Of a stretch of DNA of 64,000 nt, positions 25,503 to 33,545 are shown in pieces. The position numbers and the translations under genes were made by a program. The DNA comes from Carboxylicivirga agarovorans (GTDB lineage: Bacteria > Bacteroidota > Bacteroidia > Bacteroidales > Marinilabiliaceae): contig NZ_JBNGPA010000020.1 of the NCBI RefSeq assembly GCF_050589845.1, forward strand, positions 1-64,000. Reading direction: 5' to 3'. Positions within the stretch are counted from its first letter, which is position 1. Each line of letters starts with the position of its first letter. A model generated the notes under the pieces. That model made no database searches. It saw only the letters and a list, made by a program, of their open reading frames with translations, and was not told the DNA's origin.

Positions 25503-26375
25503 TTAAAAGATAAAACGATTCCTACTTGACTTTGAAATCAAATCACAGTTACGGTCAGTACTGCCAAAATAATATGCACCTACAGCTACATCTTTAATCC
25601 TTTTATTAACATCATTTGCGTTGCTATTAATCCAAGCTTGCTGACAATCACCAAACAACAATAATGGTTTCAATTCTAAATTATAGTCACTTATCGAATC
25701 AAGTTCCTTTAATCCTTTGGGTAAAATTCCAAGCATCTTCTTTATTTCAAAGACCTTGGTATAGTAGCCAATAATTTCTTGTTCGTACTTTACAGCAAAA
25801 TCATGGTACTTTTTAAGTTGGTCCCTTAGTTCAGTGGTGTACACACGGCTATCACCCATAGTCTTTAGTTCTACAAATACGATTTTCTTATTTGAAGTGT
25901 CAATCCACACCAAGTCAATACGTAGTAATGAATTACCATCATTGTAAGCCATTTCTGTGTCCAAAAAGCAATTCGCATTTTTTATAAAACGTGCTTGAAT
26001 ACCCTTTTCTGATGATGCAGGATAGTGTGTGGAAATATTATTGGTTATTAACTTTAAACTAGCTGAATCAAAATTATTGACATCTAGCAAGTTTATCTGT
26101 GATTGCTGTAAACCAATTGATTGGTTATCGAAGTCATAATTAATGTATTCTGATTTTACAGGGACTAGGTATTTGTAATTAATAGAACCATTGAACTTAC
26201 CGTTCTTAAAACGAAGTTCACGAATAATGTTACCACCGTTATAGTACACATCAATGTAGTTGTCTTTTCTAATATCAATGTATATATTTTCATCATTTAC
26301 AAGGTTTAACCACCATGTTGGCTTCTGTTTCACTAATTCTGTAAATAATGAATTGTTACGGGTTAGTTTATTCAT
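25503..26375 (-). CDS. PD-(D/E)XK nuclease-like protein (290 aa)
   Basis: LLRIDLVWIDTSNKKIVFVELKTMGD near residues 149-175 gives the D...ExK catalytic core, and TELRDQLKKYHDFAVKY follows as the conserved Q/Y helix. The first ~110 residues are strand-rich (EKPTWWLNLV, YIDVYYNGGNIIRELRF) and may recognise the target. It is the first gene of a two-gene unit with the MBL nuclease. A hairpin at 26409-26433 lies 34 bases upstream and may be its operator. Confidence 0.7.
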   Translation of the reverse strand: MNKLTRNNSLFTELVKQKPTWWLNLVNDENIYIDIRKDNYIDVYYNGGNIIRELRFKNGKFNGSINYKYLVPVKSEYINYDFDNQSIGLQQSQINLLDVNNFDSASLKLITNNISTHYPASSEKGIQARFIKNANCFLDTEMAYNDGNSLLRIDLVWIDTSNKKIVFVELKTMGDSRVYTTELRDQLKKYHDFAVKYEQEIIGYYTKVFEIKKMLGILPKGLKELDSISDYNLELKPLLLFGDCQQAWINSNANDVNKRIKDVAVGAYYFGSTDRNCDLISKSSRNRFIF

Positions 26376-26408
26376 ACCATCTTCTAATTTAGTTCTGCTT
26401 AGAATCTC

Positions 26409-26433
26409 AAATGACTTACTATGTAAGTCATTT
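26409..26433. promoter_or_regulatory. Perfect 11-bp inverted repeat upstream of the nuclease/MBL operon
   Basis: AAATGACTTAC (26409-26419) and GTAAGTCATTT (26423-26433) flank a 3-base centre, 34 bases upstream of the nuclease start codon. The position fits an operator for the minus-strand operon. On the plus strand it is followed by Ts and could also act as a weak terminator. Confidence 0.5.
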
Positions 26434-26568
26434 TTGCTAAAATTAAGGTTTTAATATAACTACAAAGCAAAGGCGATGAAAACAAATTCACCGCCTTTAA
26501 TGATTCCCGATTAGTAAAATCAAAGTTATATTAATATCTAATTTACTATTTTTTTTGAAAAGGGATGG

Positions 26569-27198
26569 TTATTTAGACATCCATACTTTACGAACTAATT
26601 TACCATCTTTGATGTAGCCTTGTTTCTTACAGTATTTCATATGTCTATAAATTGTTGCCCTAGACAAATGCTTCTTCAATTCTTCCTGTGACCCTAAATT
26701 GTCAAATTGAATTAGGAACTTTCTAACAGCTACTTTTTCCTGCATAACCCATTCCGCTATTTCTTTCTTGGGTTCTTTCTGACTTTTCTTCTCAGGTGGG
26801 TATTTGGCATACGGTTCATCTAATTCTGCTAAATTGTATTGGGAATCGACATCAAACTTAGGTTCTATCACCACAGAATACACACATTCTTCTTCACAAG
26901 TATCAAAGTCTAAAAATCTTATCCGAAATTCGCCAATTAAGTTATTTGCCTTTACTACTTCAATAAAAACTATATTCCCTATGAATTCATGAAAATAATC
27001 TTGGTCATAGACCTTGTTGCATAGGTGATTAAGTACATTGTCAAAGATTATTGAATCATAAGTTTCTATATCTATTGTGGAATGTGATTCGTAACGGGTG
27101 GTTGTAGGGTCTTCAGCTTTACCATATTTTATTTGATATTCAAACTTTCCTACTGCGACAATGTCATTATCTGTAATTCTTATCTGTCCTGACTTCAT
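26569..27198 (-). CDS. Hypothetical protein with C-terminal winged-helix-like region (209 aa)
   Basis: Residues 1-125 are strand-rich with conserved-looking CEEECVYSVVIEPKFD near 100-115. A charged Pro/Lys linker (YPPEKKSQKEPKKE) precedes residues ~148-205, which read as a small HTH (QEELKKHLSRATIYRHMKYCKKQGYIKDGKLVRK). That suggests a DNA-binding regulator. It lies 194 bases upstream of the nuclease/MBL pair in the same orientation, with an inverted repeat (26469-26498) between. It may regulate either neighbouring operon, but this is not shown. Confidence 0.55.
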   Translation of the reverse strand: MKSGQIRITDNDIVAVGKFEYQIKYGKAEDPTTTRYESHSTIDIETYDSIIFDNVLNHLCNKVYDQDYFHEFIGNIVFIEVVKANNLIGEFRIRFLDFDTCEEECVYSVVIEPKFDVDSQYNLAELDEPYAKYPPEKKSQKEPKKEIAEWVMQEKVAVRKFLIQFDNLGSQEELKKHLSRATIYRHMKYCKKQGYIKDGKLVRKVWMSK

Positions 27199-27318
27199 GT
27201 TAATTTGTTTTCAGCAAATATCATGTTAAAAAAATAAAGCAAAAAAAACGGTGTAGAAACGTGTCTCATTTTGAAACAACGACTATCAACATCTGCATCT
27301 ATATTCTAAATAACATAC

Positions 27319-27930
27319 TTATTTTAAATTGTTTAACTGAAAAATCCATTTCCCATTTTTAGGACTTGGGTGATTCACAAATAAAATATTCAGTTCTCGA
27401 CCTGATGGACAAACTTCATTGGTTTGCGTATTATATCTAGGTATATCATTCTTTTTATTGAAGTTATGCACATATACTGATTGTGCAATGTAACCGCATA
27501 TGACAATATTCTTAATTGTAGGTGAATTCTGTAAATACCCAATTAACCTTTGATAAGATTCTTCGATACGCTTACCATCAGTTAATTCATTCAATTTTGA
27601 AAAAAGGTCATTGTAATGTTGTATTCGATTGGTGTATTTGGTATACGGTACATCCTTTAATACAGAAAATTGATTTTCCCCACAAACTTCTCTGTCTATC
27701 GGGAAATTAAATGTATTCATTATGCCGAATTTGCATGTTTTACCTTTCTGATTATTTAAATAATACCCAAAAGCCAAACTGCTATCACCATCTAGGATTT
27801 TATAAGACATCACTTTGCCACTTTCCCCAACACACGGTAATCCAACCCTTATTTCCTCTTTGTAAGGTGATTCCATTATAAATAATGTTTCAATAGTATC
27901 CGTGTTGGGTATTAAGTCGTAATTATTCAT
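27319..27930 (-). CDS. Uracil-DNA glycosylase-like protein (203 aa)
   Basis: Start at ATG 27930 (MNNYDLIPN), which overlaps the stop of the upstream gene. The longer frame begins at a TTG. FIMESPYKEEIRVGLPCVGESGKVM near residues 17-41 has the shape of glycosylase motif 1 and its Pro/Gly loop. TIKNIVICGYIAQSVY near 137-152 is the central strand, and ILFVNHPSPKNGKW near 182-195 carries the HPS motif 2. It is the last gene of an operon with a NucS-like nuclease. Excision of a non-standard base followed by cleavage would be a coherent joint function. Confidence 0.65.
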   Translation of the reverse strand: MNNYDLIPNTDTIETLFIMESPYKEEIRVGLPCVGESGKVMSYKILDGDSSLAFGYYLNNQKGKTCKFGIMNTFNFPIDREVCGENQFSVLKDVPYTKYTNRIQHYNDLFSKLNELTDGKRIEESYQRLIGYLQNSPTIKNIVICGYIAQSVYVHNFNKKNDIPRYNTQTNEVCPSGRELNILFVNHPSPKNGKWIFQLNNLK

Positions 27931-28504
27931 ATTGTTGTGTGTCAATGTTACTAAAATCAATAGGGGTTTTTAGTATGTGCTGATAATCACCCCGTTCAAA
28001 TAACTTTGACGTATCACACTTAACAAGGCAATCCAACATTTCTAGCTTATTGTCATGGTAATAATCAGATTCATACATTAAGTTCTGAAAAACAATGTGC
28101 TTTCTATCATCGTACAAATTGTCAATGTAATGAATCAGATGTTCACCCTTGTAAAACACTTTACCTTCAGTTGATTTGTATTCTATTTCATTATCATCAA
28201 CAAAGTAAATACCTATTTCCTTACCCATGTCAACATCAATATCTGTTGATTCAGAATTTATTGTTCGGGTGGAACTGAAAAAGTCTTTTAAAGCCTGTTC
28301 TGTATTTGGATGGTTTTCATACCGTAAGCCTTTACTTTCAAGCAGAACATCTATGTAAGAATTGTATAAATCAAAAGCTTTAATTCTTGCTTTAATAAGT
28401 TCTGCATGTCGGAATTCTTGGTAGATTTCAACCGTGTCAATGTCATTACCGTTTTGTCGAAAGAATTCACCACGGACTATGTAGAATGGGGTATTACCTT
28501 TCAT
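27923..28504 (-). CDS. Hypothetical protein (193 aa), middle gene of nuclease/UDG operon
   Basis: Unknown acidic, soluble protein. The start ATG 28504 lies two bases before the upstream stop and its own stop overlaps the next ATG by eight bases, so translation of the three genes is coupled. Distinctive stretches are NTPFYIVRGEFFRQNGNDIDTVEIYQEFRHAE at the N terminus and IDVDMGKEIGIYFVDDNEIEYKS in the middle. It may be an adaptor of the nuclease and glycosylase. Confidence 0.6.
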   Translation of the reverse strand: MKGNTPFYIVRGEFFRQNGNDIDTVEIYQEFRHAELIKARIKAFDLYNSYIDVLLESKGLRYENHPNTEQALKDFFSSTRTINSESTDIDVDMGKEIGIYFVDDNEIEYKSTEGKVFYKGEHLIHYIDNLYDDRKHIVFQNLMYESDYYHDNKLEMLDCLVKCDTSKLFERGDYQHILKTPIDFSNIDTQQYE

Positions 28505-28505
28505 G

Positions 28506-29384
28506 TTAAACCAATTCTATATCAAACCCTAATTTCTTGGCATTTTCTATAAAGGCTTCGGTATTTAATGGCCCCCATTGTGTACAGGTTGAAATTATTT
28601 CATTATCACCAAGATTAATTACTTCGTTGGGCTTGATGTAATGACGTTTACGACCACTATCGTTATGGATTTGTTCTGCCCTTGAAGTCTTATCAAAGAC
28701 ACCAAAACTTCCTTGGATTTCTTTAGGAAATGCAGCACTTAGTTCAGCAAATGTAGTTTTGGGGTTTTGGTCAACGTAAGCCCTAACAACTGCATTAACC
28801 AAACGTCCTTTGTTATATGTTTGGTTGTTAAACTTGAACTTTGAATAATCTTTTGAAGTGTATTTGTATGAAAAATATGTATCCGATATGACAAAAATAT
28901 TTCCATCAGCACCTCTAAATCTATTTAAAACTATTCCTGCTATTGGGGTGTCATTGTATGTATAGCCTTGCATTAGTTTTTCTTGTAAATCAGGGCTAAC
29001 TGAAGAGCCAACAAGCACACCTATCCATTTGGGCTCATATTCTTCTTCCCAATACTTTTCCATTTTAAGAAATTGTTTCTTTTGTTCTAGGTAGCTTTCT
29101 AATTGCCTAAGGGCATTGTCATCAATAACACCTAGCTTTAATTCGACAATAGCTAAATATTCAGCACCGTATGAAGAAAGAATATCAATTCTACCATCCC
29201 TATTTTTTCTACCTTTTTTTAACGCAATTTCTTCATCTAATACAGCCACCTCAGTGAAATTTTCATTATCAAGTGATAATACTTCTTCATTTTCCACCAA
29301 GTAGGCTTCCATTGCTAGTTCTCGTTTGAATGGGTATGGTGTTAACTCAATATTGTTTGCAGTGACTTGTTTAAATATTTTCAT
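28506..29384 (-). CDS. NucS-like PD-(D/E)XK endonuclease (292 aa)
   Basis: KNRDGRIDILSSYGAEYLAIVELKLG near residues 60-85 has the D...ExK core of the NucS/DUF91 nuclease domain, with an earlier Glu in the LDEEIAL strand and NALRQLESYLE providing the trailing Q/Y helix. The C-terminal ~150 residues are an unassigned region with a small Lys/Arg-rich patch (GRKRHYIKP). It is the first gene of a coupled three-gene operon. NucS enzymes cut mismatched or branched DNA; this one is more likely directed at foreign DNA given its surroundings. Confidence 0.7.
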   Translation of the reverse strand: MKIFKQVTANNIELTPYPFKRELAMEAYLVENEEVLSLDNENFTEVAVLDEEIALKKGRKNRDGRIDILSSYGAEYLAIVELKLGVIDDNALRQLESYLEQKKQFLKMEKYWEEEYEPKWIGVLVGSSVSPDLQEKLMQGYTYNDTPIAGIVLNRFRGADGNIFVISDTYFSYKYTSKDYSKFKFNNQTYNKGRLVNAVVRAYVDQNPKTTFAELSAAFPKEIQGSFGVFDKTSRAEQIHNDSGRKRHYIKPNEVINLGDNEIISTCTQWGPLNTEAFIENAKKLGFDIELV

Positions 29385-29467
29385 TAAGTGATTGTGTATG
29401 CGTTTTTATTAAGGGTGATTAGATTTCTAAATCTAAGATTTTAAGTGATGATACAAGGAAACCTTTT

Positions 29468-29788
29468 TTATTTTTCGGTTTTATCCCAAATAGAATCGTA
29501 AGCATAAATATTCTCAATTTCCTTAGTGAAAACAACCTTTGAACCTGCTTGATTACGAAGAATTGCTACATCACCATTATTGTATTCTACGCTAAATCCA
29601 CGTGTGTCAATCTTATCCTTTTCATCTTTATTAAAACGAATATATTTTACATCATCTTTACCAACTTCAACATAGTTGCGACCAACTTGTACACTCTTAA
29701 TTTTTCGTGTTGGCCTCCTTCTTAAACTTCTCTTATTGCCTACGAATGCAGCCCCTAAAACTAAACCTGATACTAATAAATTCCACAT
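29468..29788 (-). CDS. Small N-terminally anchored protein (106 aa)
   Basis: MWNLLVSGLVLGAAFVGN is a single hydrophobic N-terminal segment, directly followed by a strongly basic SLRRRPTRK, so the bulk of the protein should stay in the cytoplasm. The rest is strand-rich (SVQVGRNYVEVGKDDVKYIRF, SVEYNNGDVAILRNQ). No family is recognised. It is divergent from the ADP-ribosyltransferase-like gene at 29916 and could be its counterpart, which is speculation. Confidence 0.55.
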   Translation of the reverse strand: MWNLLVSGLVLGAAFVGNKRSLRRRPTRKIKSVQVGRNYVEVGKDDVKYIRFNKDEKDKIDTRGFSVEYNNGDVAILRNQAGSKVVFTKEIENIYAYDSIWDKTEK

Positions 29789-29915
29789 AATTGTTATTTA
29801 ATAATTTTTATAAAAATAAGATATTATATCAAAGAATGACTTGTTATAACGAAGGAGTTAAATATTATATTTGTCGTATCTGTGATATAAACCAAAGAAT
29901 AAAAAGAACACAGCT

Positions 29916-30575
29916 ATGTTTGACTTTAATCCCGATTATAGGGTGATGAATAGATTTCAACGAAAAAGGGCAGTAACAAAATATAGTGGAAAAGAACTAA
30001 AAAGTGATTATGATTTTAAATATTTAAGAAGTTGGGTGTCGGCTAGTCAAACTAGTAATTTTGGGGAAATCTCAAGATATGCAAGAAAGACTACAAAATC
30101 AGACGAATTCCAATCTAAGAGTGATGAGCAATTAGAAAAAATTTGTAACGAAATAAGTTCAGAACTAAAGCATTTTCCTAACCATATTGGCAAGTGTTAT
30201 AGGGTAATTTTTTCTCAGGATAATAATTATGAAGAAAGAATCAAGAAGGGTGATTTTGTGATAGAAAAATCATTCTTAGCTGCCTCAATCTACAGGGGTG
30301 ATGGTATAAGTACATGGGGAAGTAAAACTCGACATCCGATGCAGGGATATTGTTTGCATTTTATTATCGAAAGCTTAACAGGAAAACCTATTTTTTTAGG
30401 TAAAACTCTGAATAGTAAGGAAAAAGAAATACTTTTTAATAGAAATACAATCTTTAAGATAAAAGAAGTAAAAAAAGTGAAAGAATCTTTTTTTATTTAC
30501 ATGGAAGAAAGCGGTTTATCTTCATCTAATACTAAAGTTAAAGATATTTTCACAGGAAATAATGTTGATATTTAG
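29916..30575 (+). CDS. Mono-ADP-ribosyltransferase-like protein (219 aa)
   Basis: The order of blocks fits the R-S-E class of ADP-ribosyltransferases: GKCYRVIF near residues 92-99 (the Arg strand), KGDFVIEKSFLAASIYRG near 109-126 (the Ser strand) and SKEKEILFNRNTIFKIKEV near 169-187 (the catalytic E-x-E followed by the conserved L-f-x-x-x-T-x-F-k-i strand). There is no signal peptide, so it acts inside the cell or is released by lysis. Such enzymes modify host or phage proteins, RNA or DNA. A perfect hairpin follows the stop directly. The gene stands alone on the plus strand. Confidence 0.65.
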   Translation: MFDFNPDYRVMNRFQRKRAVTKYSGKELKSDYDFKYLRSWVSASQTSNFGEISRYARKTTKSDEFQSKSDEQLEKICNEISSELKHFPNHIGKCYRVIFSQDNNYEERIKKGDFVIEKSFLAASIYRGDGISTWGSKTRHPMQGYCLHFIIESLTGKPIFLGKTLNSKEKEILFNRNTIFKIKEVKKVKESFFIYMEESGLSSSNTKVKDIFTGNNVDI

Positions 30576-30595
30576 TTTTAGCAATAGCTAAAACT
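30574..30595. terminator. Hairpin after the ADP-ribosyltransferase-like gene
   Basis: AGTTTTAGC (30574-30582) and GCTAAAACT (30587-30595) form a perfect 9-bp stem with a 4-base loop overlapping the stop codon. No long T-run follows, so it is either a weak terminator or an mRNA stabiliser. Confidence 0.45.
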
Positions 30596-30792
30596 TACAT
30601 ATACTGTGACTCACGATTTGTTTGGGTAAACATTGAAGAAAATTAGTCTGTCTACTGCAAAAAAAAACTTAACCAGGGCATTGATTTTGTTATTGAATAG
30701 TATCGGAAAGTTTCAGGTAGTAAAAAAAAAGCAAAAGCCAGATTGACTGAAAATTAGTGAATAAGGATATTTATGTATTAAAGCTTTTCCAA

Positions 30793-32016
30793 ATGAAGAT
30801 ATTAAGCACCCTTTTACTACTAACATTAGCCATTACATCTTTCGCCCAACACATTGATGGTCCTGCCAACATGCGTATAGCACCCAATGGTGATAAACTA
30901 TTTTCATTGAACGATTACGTTAGGGTTAGCTTAAAAACAGAACAACCTGTCAATAATTGGTATGAATTAGAAGTTCATTGTTATGTAGTCCCCAATGACT
31001 TAATTAATAAAACCACAATCAAAGCTAATACAACACTATTAAGTGTAAATGGTGATTCAATTGGTTTTACGTACAATCAATTTGAAATTGAAAACTATAG
31101 TGAAAGGTATTACGCATACGATGATTTGGAACAAATTGAAATTTATTTAAAAGGTCAAACTTACAAATCGAACATTCGTAAAGGAATTAGCAATGGTGAA
31201 TTACTAGCAAACAAAAAATCATTGGCTGATAGTTGCATGTCAACGTATGTAAGTTATCAGGAAGAAAATGGTCAGTGGGTAGATTTAATTGAAGAATGCA
31301 GTATTTACCCTGCTTCTATAATGATTAATAATGAACGTGAATCGGTTCTTGTCAAACAGAAACAAAAGATTAAACGGTATGCAGGTGCAGAAGGTCAATA
31401 TTCAGTTATTGATTTGGAATTCAAAAAGATGGACTATTCTGACAATCCTGCCATTAAAGAATTCACTATTGAAGCTGACAAGGTTGATATTGAATATCCA
31501 CTACTTAATGCTGTCACTTATGGGTGCTGCGGTGCTGAAAATTATTACCAACTATTCACAACAAGTAACTTTGAAAAATTAATGGATTACATCGAAGTTT
31601 TGTATGAAATTGACATCCCCAATTCATCTACAAAGGGGTATTTAGGCTATATTCCGTTTGGTCGAAGTAATGATGAAGAAATAGTTGGTCAGCTTACATT
31701 TGTTGATGGTAAAGAAGTTAGAAATACTGTGTACTTTGCCACTAACGATAAAAGTAAGAAAGACAATATTCTACACTTCGTTCCTGATATGGAATTCAGT
31801 CCAATCAGTGACCGTGATAAAATTAGAAATGAAGGTCGGCAAATAAGACTTTGGTCACAAAATGGAAATAAAGGCTCAAGTGTATTAACTGGCTTTAAGT
31901 TTTTAATTCATTTGATTGATGATAGTACGGGTAAGGATTACGTTCAGGAACTTGAAATTACTGATGGCTACGTAAATGGCAACAGCGAAAGGGAATTTAC
32001 TATATGGATTGACTAA
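30793..32016 (+). CDS. Secreted hypothetical protein (407 aa)
   Basis: Start at ATG 30793, because MKILSTLLLLTLAITSFAQ is a clean signal peptide with a cleavage site after Ala-Gln. The open frame to 30757 begins with GTG and adds only a non-signal extension. The mature protein is beta-rich, with KTTIKANTTLLSVNGDSIGF, CCGAENYYQL near residue 260 and a C-terminal DDSTGKDYVQELEITDG. It is expected in the periplasm or at the surface. It is the only exported soluble protein in the cargo. No function is recognised. Confidence 0.6.
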   Translation: MKILSTLLLLTLAITSFAQHIDGPANMRIAPNGDKLFSLNDYVRVSLKTEQPVNNWYELEVHCYVVPNDLINKTTIKANTTLLSVNGDSIGFTYNQFEIENYSERYYAYDDLEQIEIYLKGQTYKSNIRKGISNGELLANKKSLADSCMSTYVSYQEENGQWVDLIEECSIYPASIMINNERESVLVKQKQKIKRYAGAEGQYSVIDLEFKKMDYSDNPAIKEFTIEADKVDIEYPLLNAVTYGCCGAENYYQLFTTSNFEKLMDYIEVLYEIDIPNSSTKGYLGYIPFGRSNDEEIVGQLTFVDGKEVRNTVYFATNDKSKKDNILHFVPDMEFSPISDRDKIRNEGRQIRLWSQNGNKGSSVLTGFKFLIHLIDDSTGKDYVQELEITDGYVNGNSEREFTIWID

Positions 32017-32029
32017 AAGCAAAAGTGCT

Positions 32030-33406
32030 CTAACTTTTCCTCATTTCTGCACGAATTGGCATATGTGAAGTTATTTCTTCAAATATGCCAAGTTTTTTGG
32101 CAGCATTGTAAGCAGAACCACTTCCTTTAAAAAAATCCTTTTTAGAACTGTATTTCAATGCTTCTACTTTAATGCTACTGAAGTCCCAAGTCTTTCTGTT
32201 TTTTTTCATATGCTTTGTGACTTCTTCCAGTATACCTAATCTTTTAGCTGCTCTGTATGCAGCGGATGATTTCTTATTAAATTCGGTAAGGGTTTGACAG
32301 CTTAAAGCCAATTCTTTAATGCTATTTTCATCCCATGTCATATGAAGCTTTTTCATATGCTTACAGATTTCATCAAGCCAACCATTCTTTTGTGCTGCAC
32401 TGTATGCAGCAGGGTGTCCATATTGAAATTCACTTCTAGTTTTAAAGCTTAAAGCTTCTTTCTTGCAATTTTCAAATGACCAATGTCCAACAGGATTTAC
32501 TAACCTAGTCATGTGCTTGCAGACTTCATCAAGACAACCTTTTGTAATAGCTGCATTGTATACACTACGTGAACCCTTTTGAAAATCTACCCGACTAGAA
32601 TACTTTTCAGCTTCCTTTTTTATTACTTCATAGTTATATTTACGTGTGCGGTCAGCTTGAACCATGTGTGAACACACTTTTTTTAACCATCCTTGACGTT
32701 GCGCAGCACGATAAGCAGATTTACTAATTTTTTTAAATTGATTTCGTGTTGTATATTTTTTTGCCTCAGCAAGAACTGATTCGTATGTCCAAATTGAATC
32801 TATTTTTCCTAATCCACCACCCTTATCAACATTAAGAACTATTGTGCCTTTTTCCCTTTCAGCAGCAATCATTGATATTTCTTTTTCCGCTGCAAGGGTT
32901 GATTCCATATAATCGGTCAGTTGAATCATTTCATAATCTTGACCTGTTAATTTAGCGTATCTAGTGACAGTATCTCTTTTGCTTAGTTGTCTATCACTTT
33001 TTCGGTTTTCAAAGTTGTATGTTAATCCGATATAAATAGCACCATCAGGAAATTTACAGACATATAAACATCTTTTTTTACGATTCCCTTGTATCTTCAT
33101 ATGTTTGCAAACATCTTCCAACCAACCGTATCTAATTGCAGCATTATAAGCTGCATTATGCCCCTTAGCAAAACCCGACCTTGTATTATATTTTGAAGCA
33201 ATAGACATGCAGCGTTCCTTAGTCAAATACCCCTTGGGGAATCGGACTTTTTTCATATGCTGACAAATTTCATTAAGCCAATTATTATTATAAGCAGCTG
33301 TATATGCACCACTACTGTATTGTTTAAATTCAGTCTTGGTTTGATATTTACGGGCTTCAATAATTAATTCTTCTTTAGTCCATTTACTTCGTCTTCTTGT
33401 TCGCAT
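32030..33406 (-). CDS. GIY-YIG nuclease with seven ~50-residue repeats (458 aa)
   Basis: Start at ATG 33406 (MRTRRRSKWTKEE). Seven copies of a unit reading roughly W-[x]4-[x]A-x-K-Y-x-[ST]-[RK]-x-[DE]-F-x-K-x-S-x-A-Y-x-A-A-x-x-x-G-W-L-x-E-[IV]-C-x-H-M fill the chain. Two precede and five follow a GIY-YIG domain near residues 107-200 (CLYVCKFPDGAIYIGLTYN, then Arg, STLAAEKE and VLNVDKGGG). The repeats are probably helical DNA-binding modules, as in phage homing nucleases that carry short repeated DNA-contacting motifs. The gene may be a homing or anti-competitor nuclease. It overlaps no neighbour. Confidence 0.7.
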   Translation of the reverse strand: MRTRRRSKWTKEELIIEARKYQTKTEFKQYSSGAYTAAYNNNWLNEICQHMKKVRFPKGYLTKERCMSIASKYNTRSGFAKGHNAAYNAAIRYGWLEDVCKHMKIQGNRKKRCLYVCKFPDGAIYIGLTYNFENRKSDRQLSKRDTVTRYAKLTGQDYEMIQLTDYMESTLAAEKEISMIAAEREKGTIVLNVDKGGGLGKIDSIWTYESVLAEAKKYTTRNQFKKISKSAYRAAQRQGWLKKVCSHMVQADRTRKYNYEVIKKEAEKYSSRVDFQKGSRSVYNAAITKGCLDEVCKHMTRLVNPVGHWSFENCKKEALSFKTRSEFQYGHPAAYSAAQKNGWLDEICKHMKKLHMTWDENSIKELALSCQTLTEFNKKSSAAYRAAKRLGILEEVTKHMKKNRKTWDFSSIKVEALKYSSKKDFFKGSGSAYNAAKKLGIFEEITSHMPIRAEMRKS

Positions 33407-33545
33407 AAAGCAATTATAGGATTTATTTAAAAACAAGAATCATTAATTTCTCATCAATAAGTCAAATAATTCGATAAATGGTTCACTGTTCCTTAGCAGT
33501 CATTTTGAAAGGGCGTACCTAGCATTTAATTTTGGGTCCTCATTT

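Noticed and set aside
30700..30711. Third copy of the att core (GTATCGGAAAGT, inverted) suggesting two accreted elements
   Set aside because: Only 12 bases match and the orientation is opposite to both boundary copies, so it cannot be an internal att of a tandem array. It is probably chance in A/T-rich DNA.
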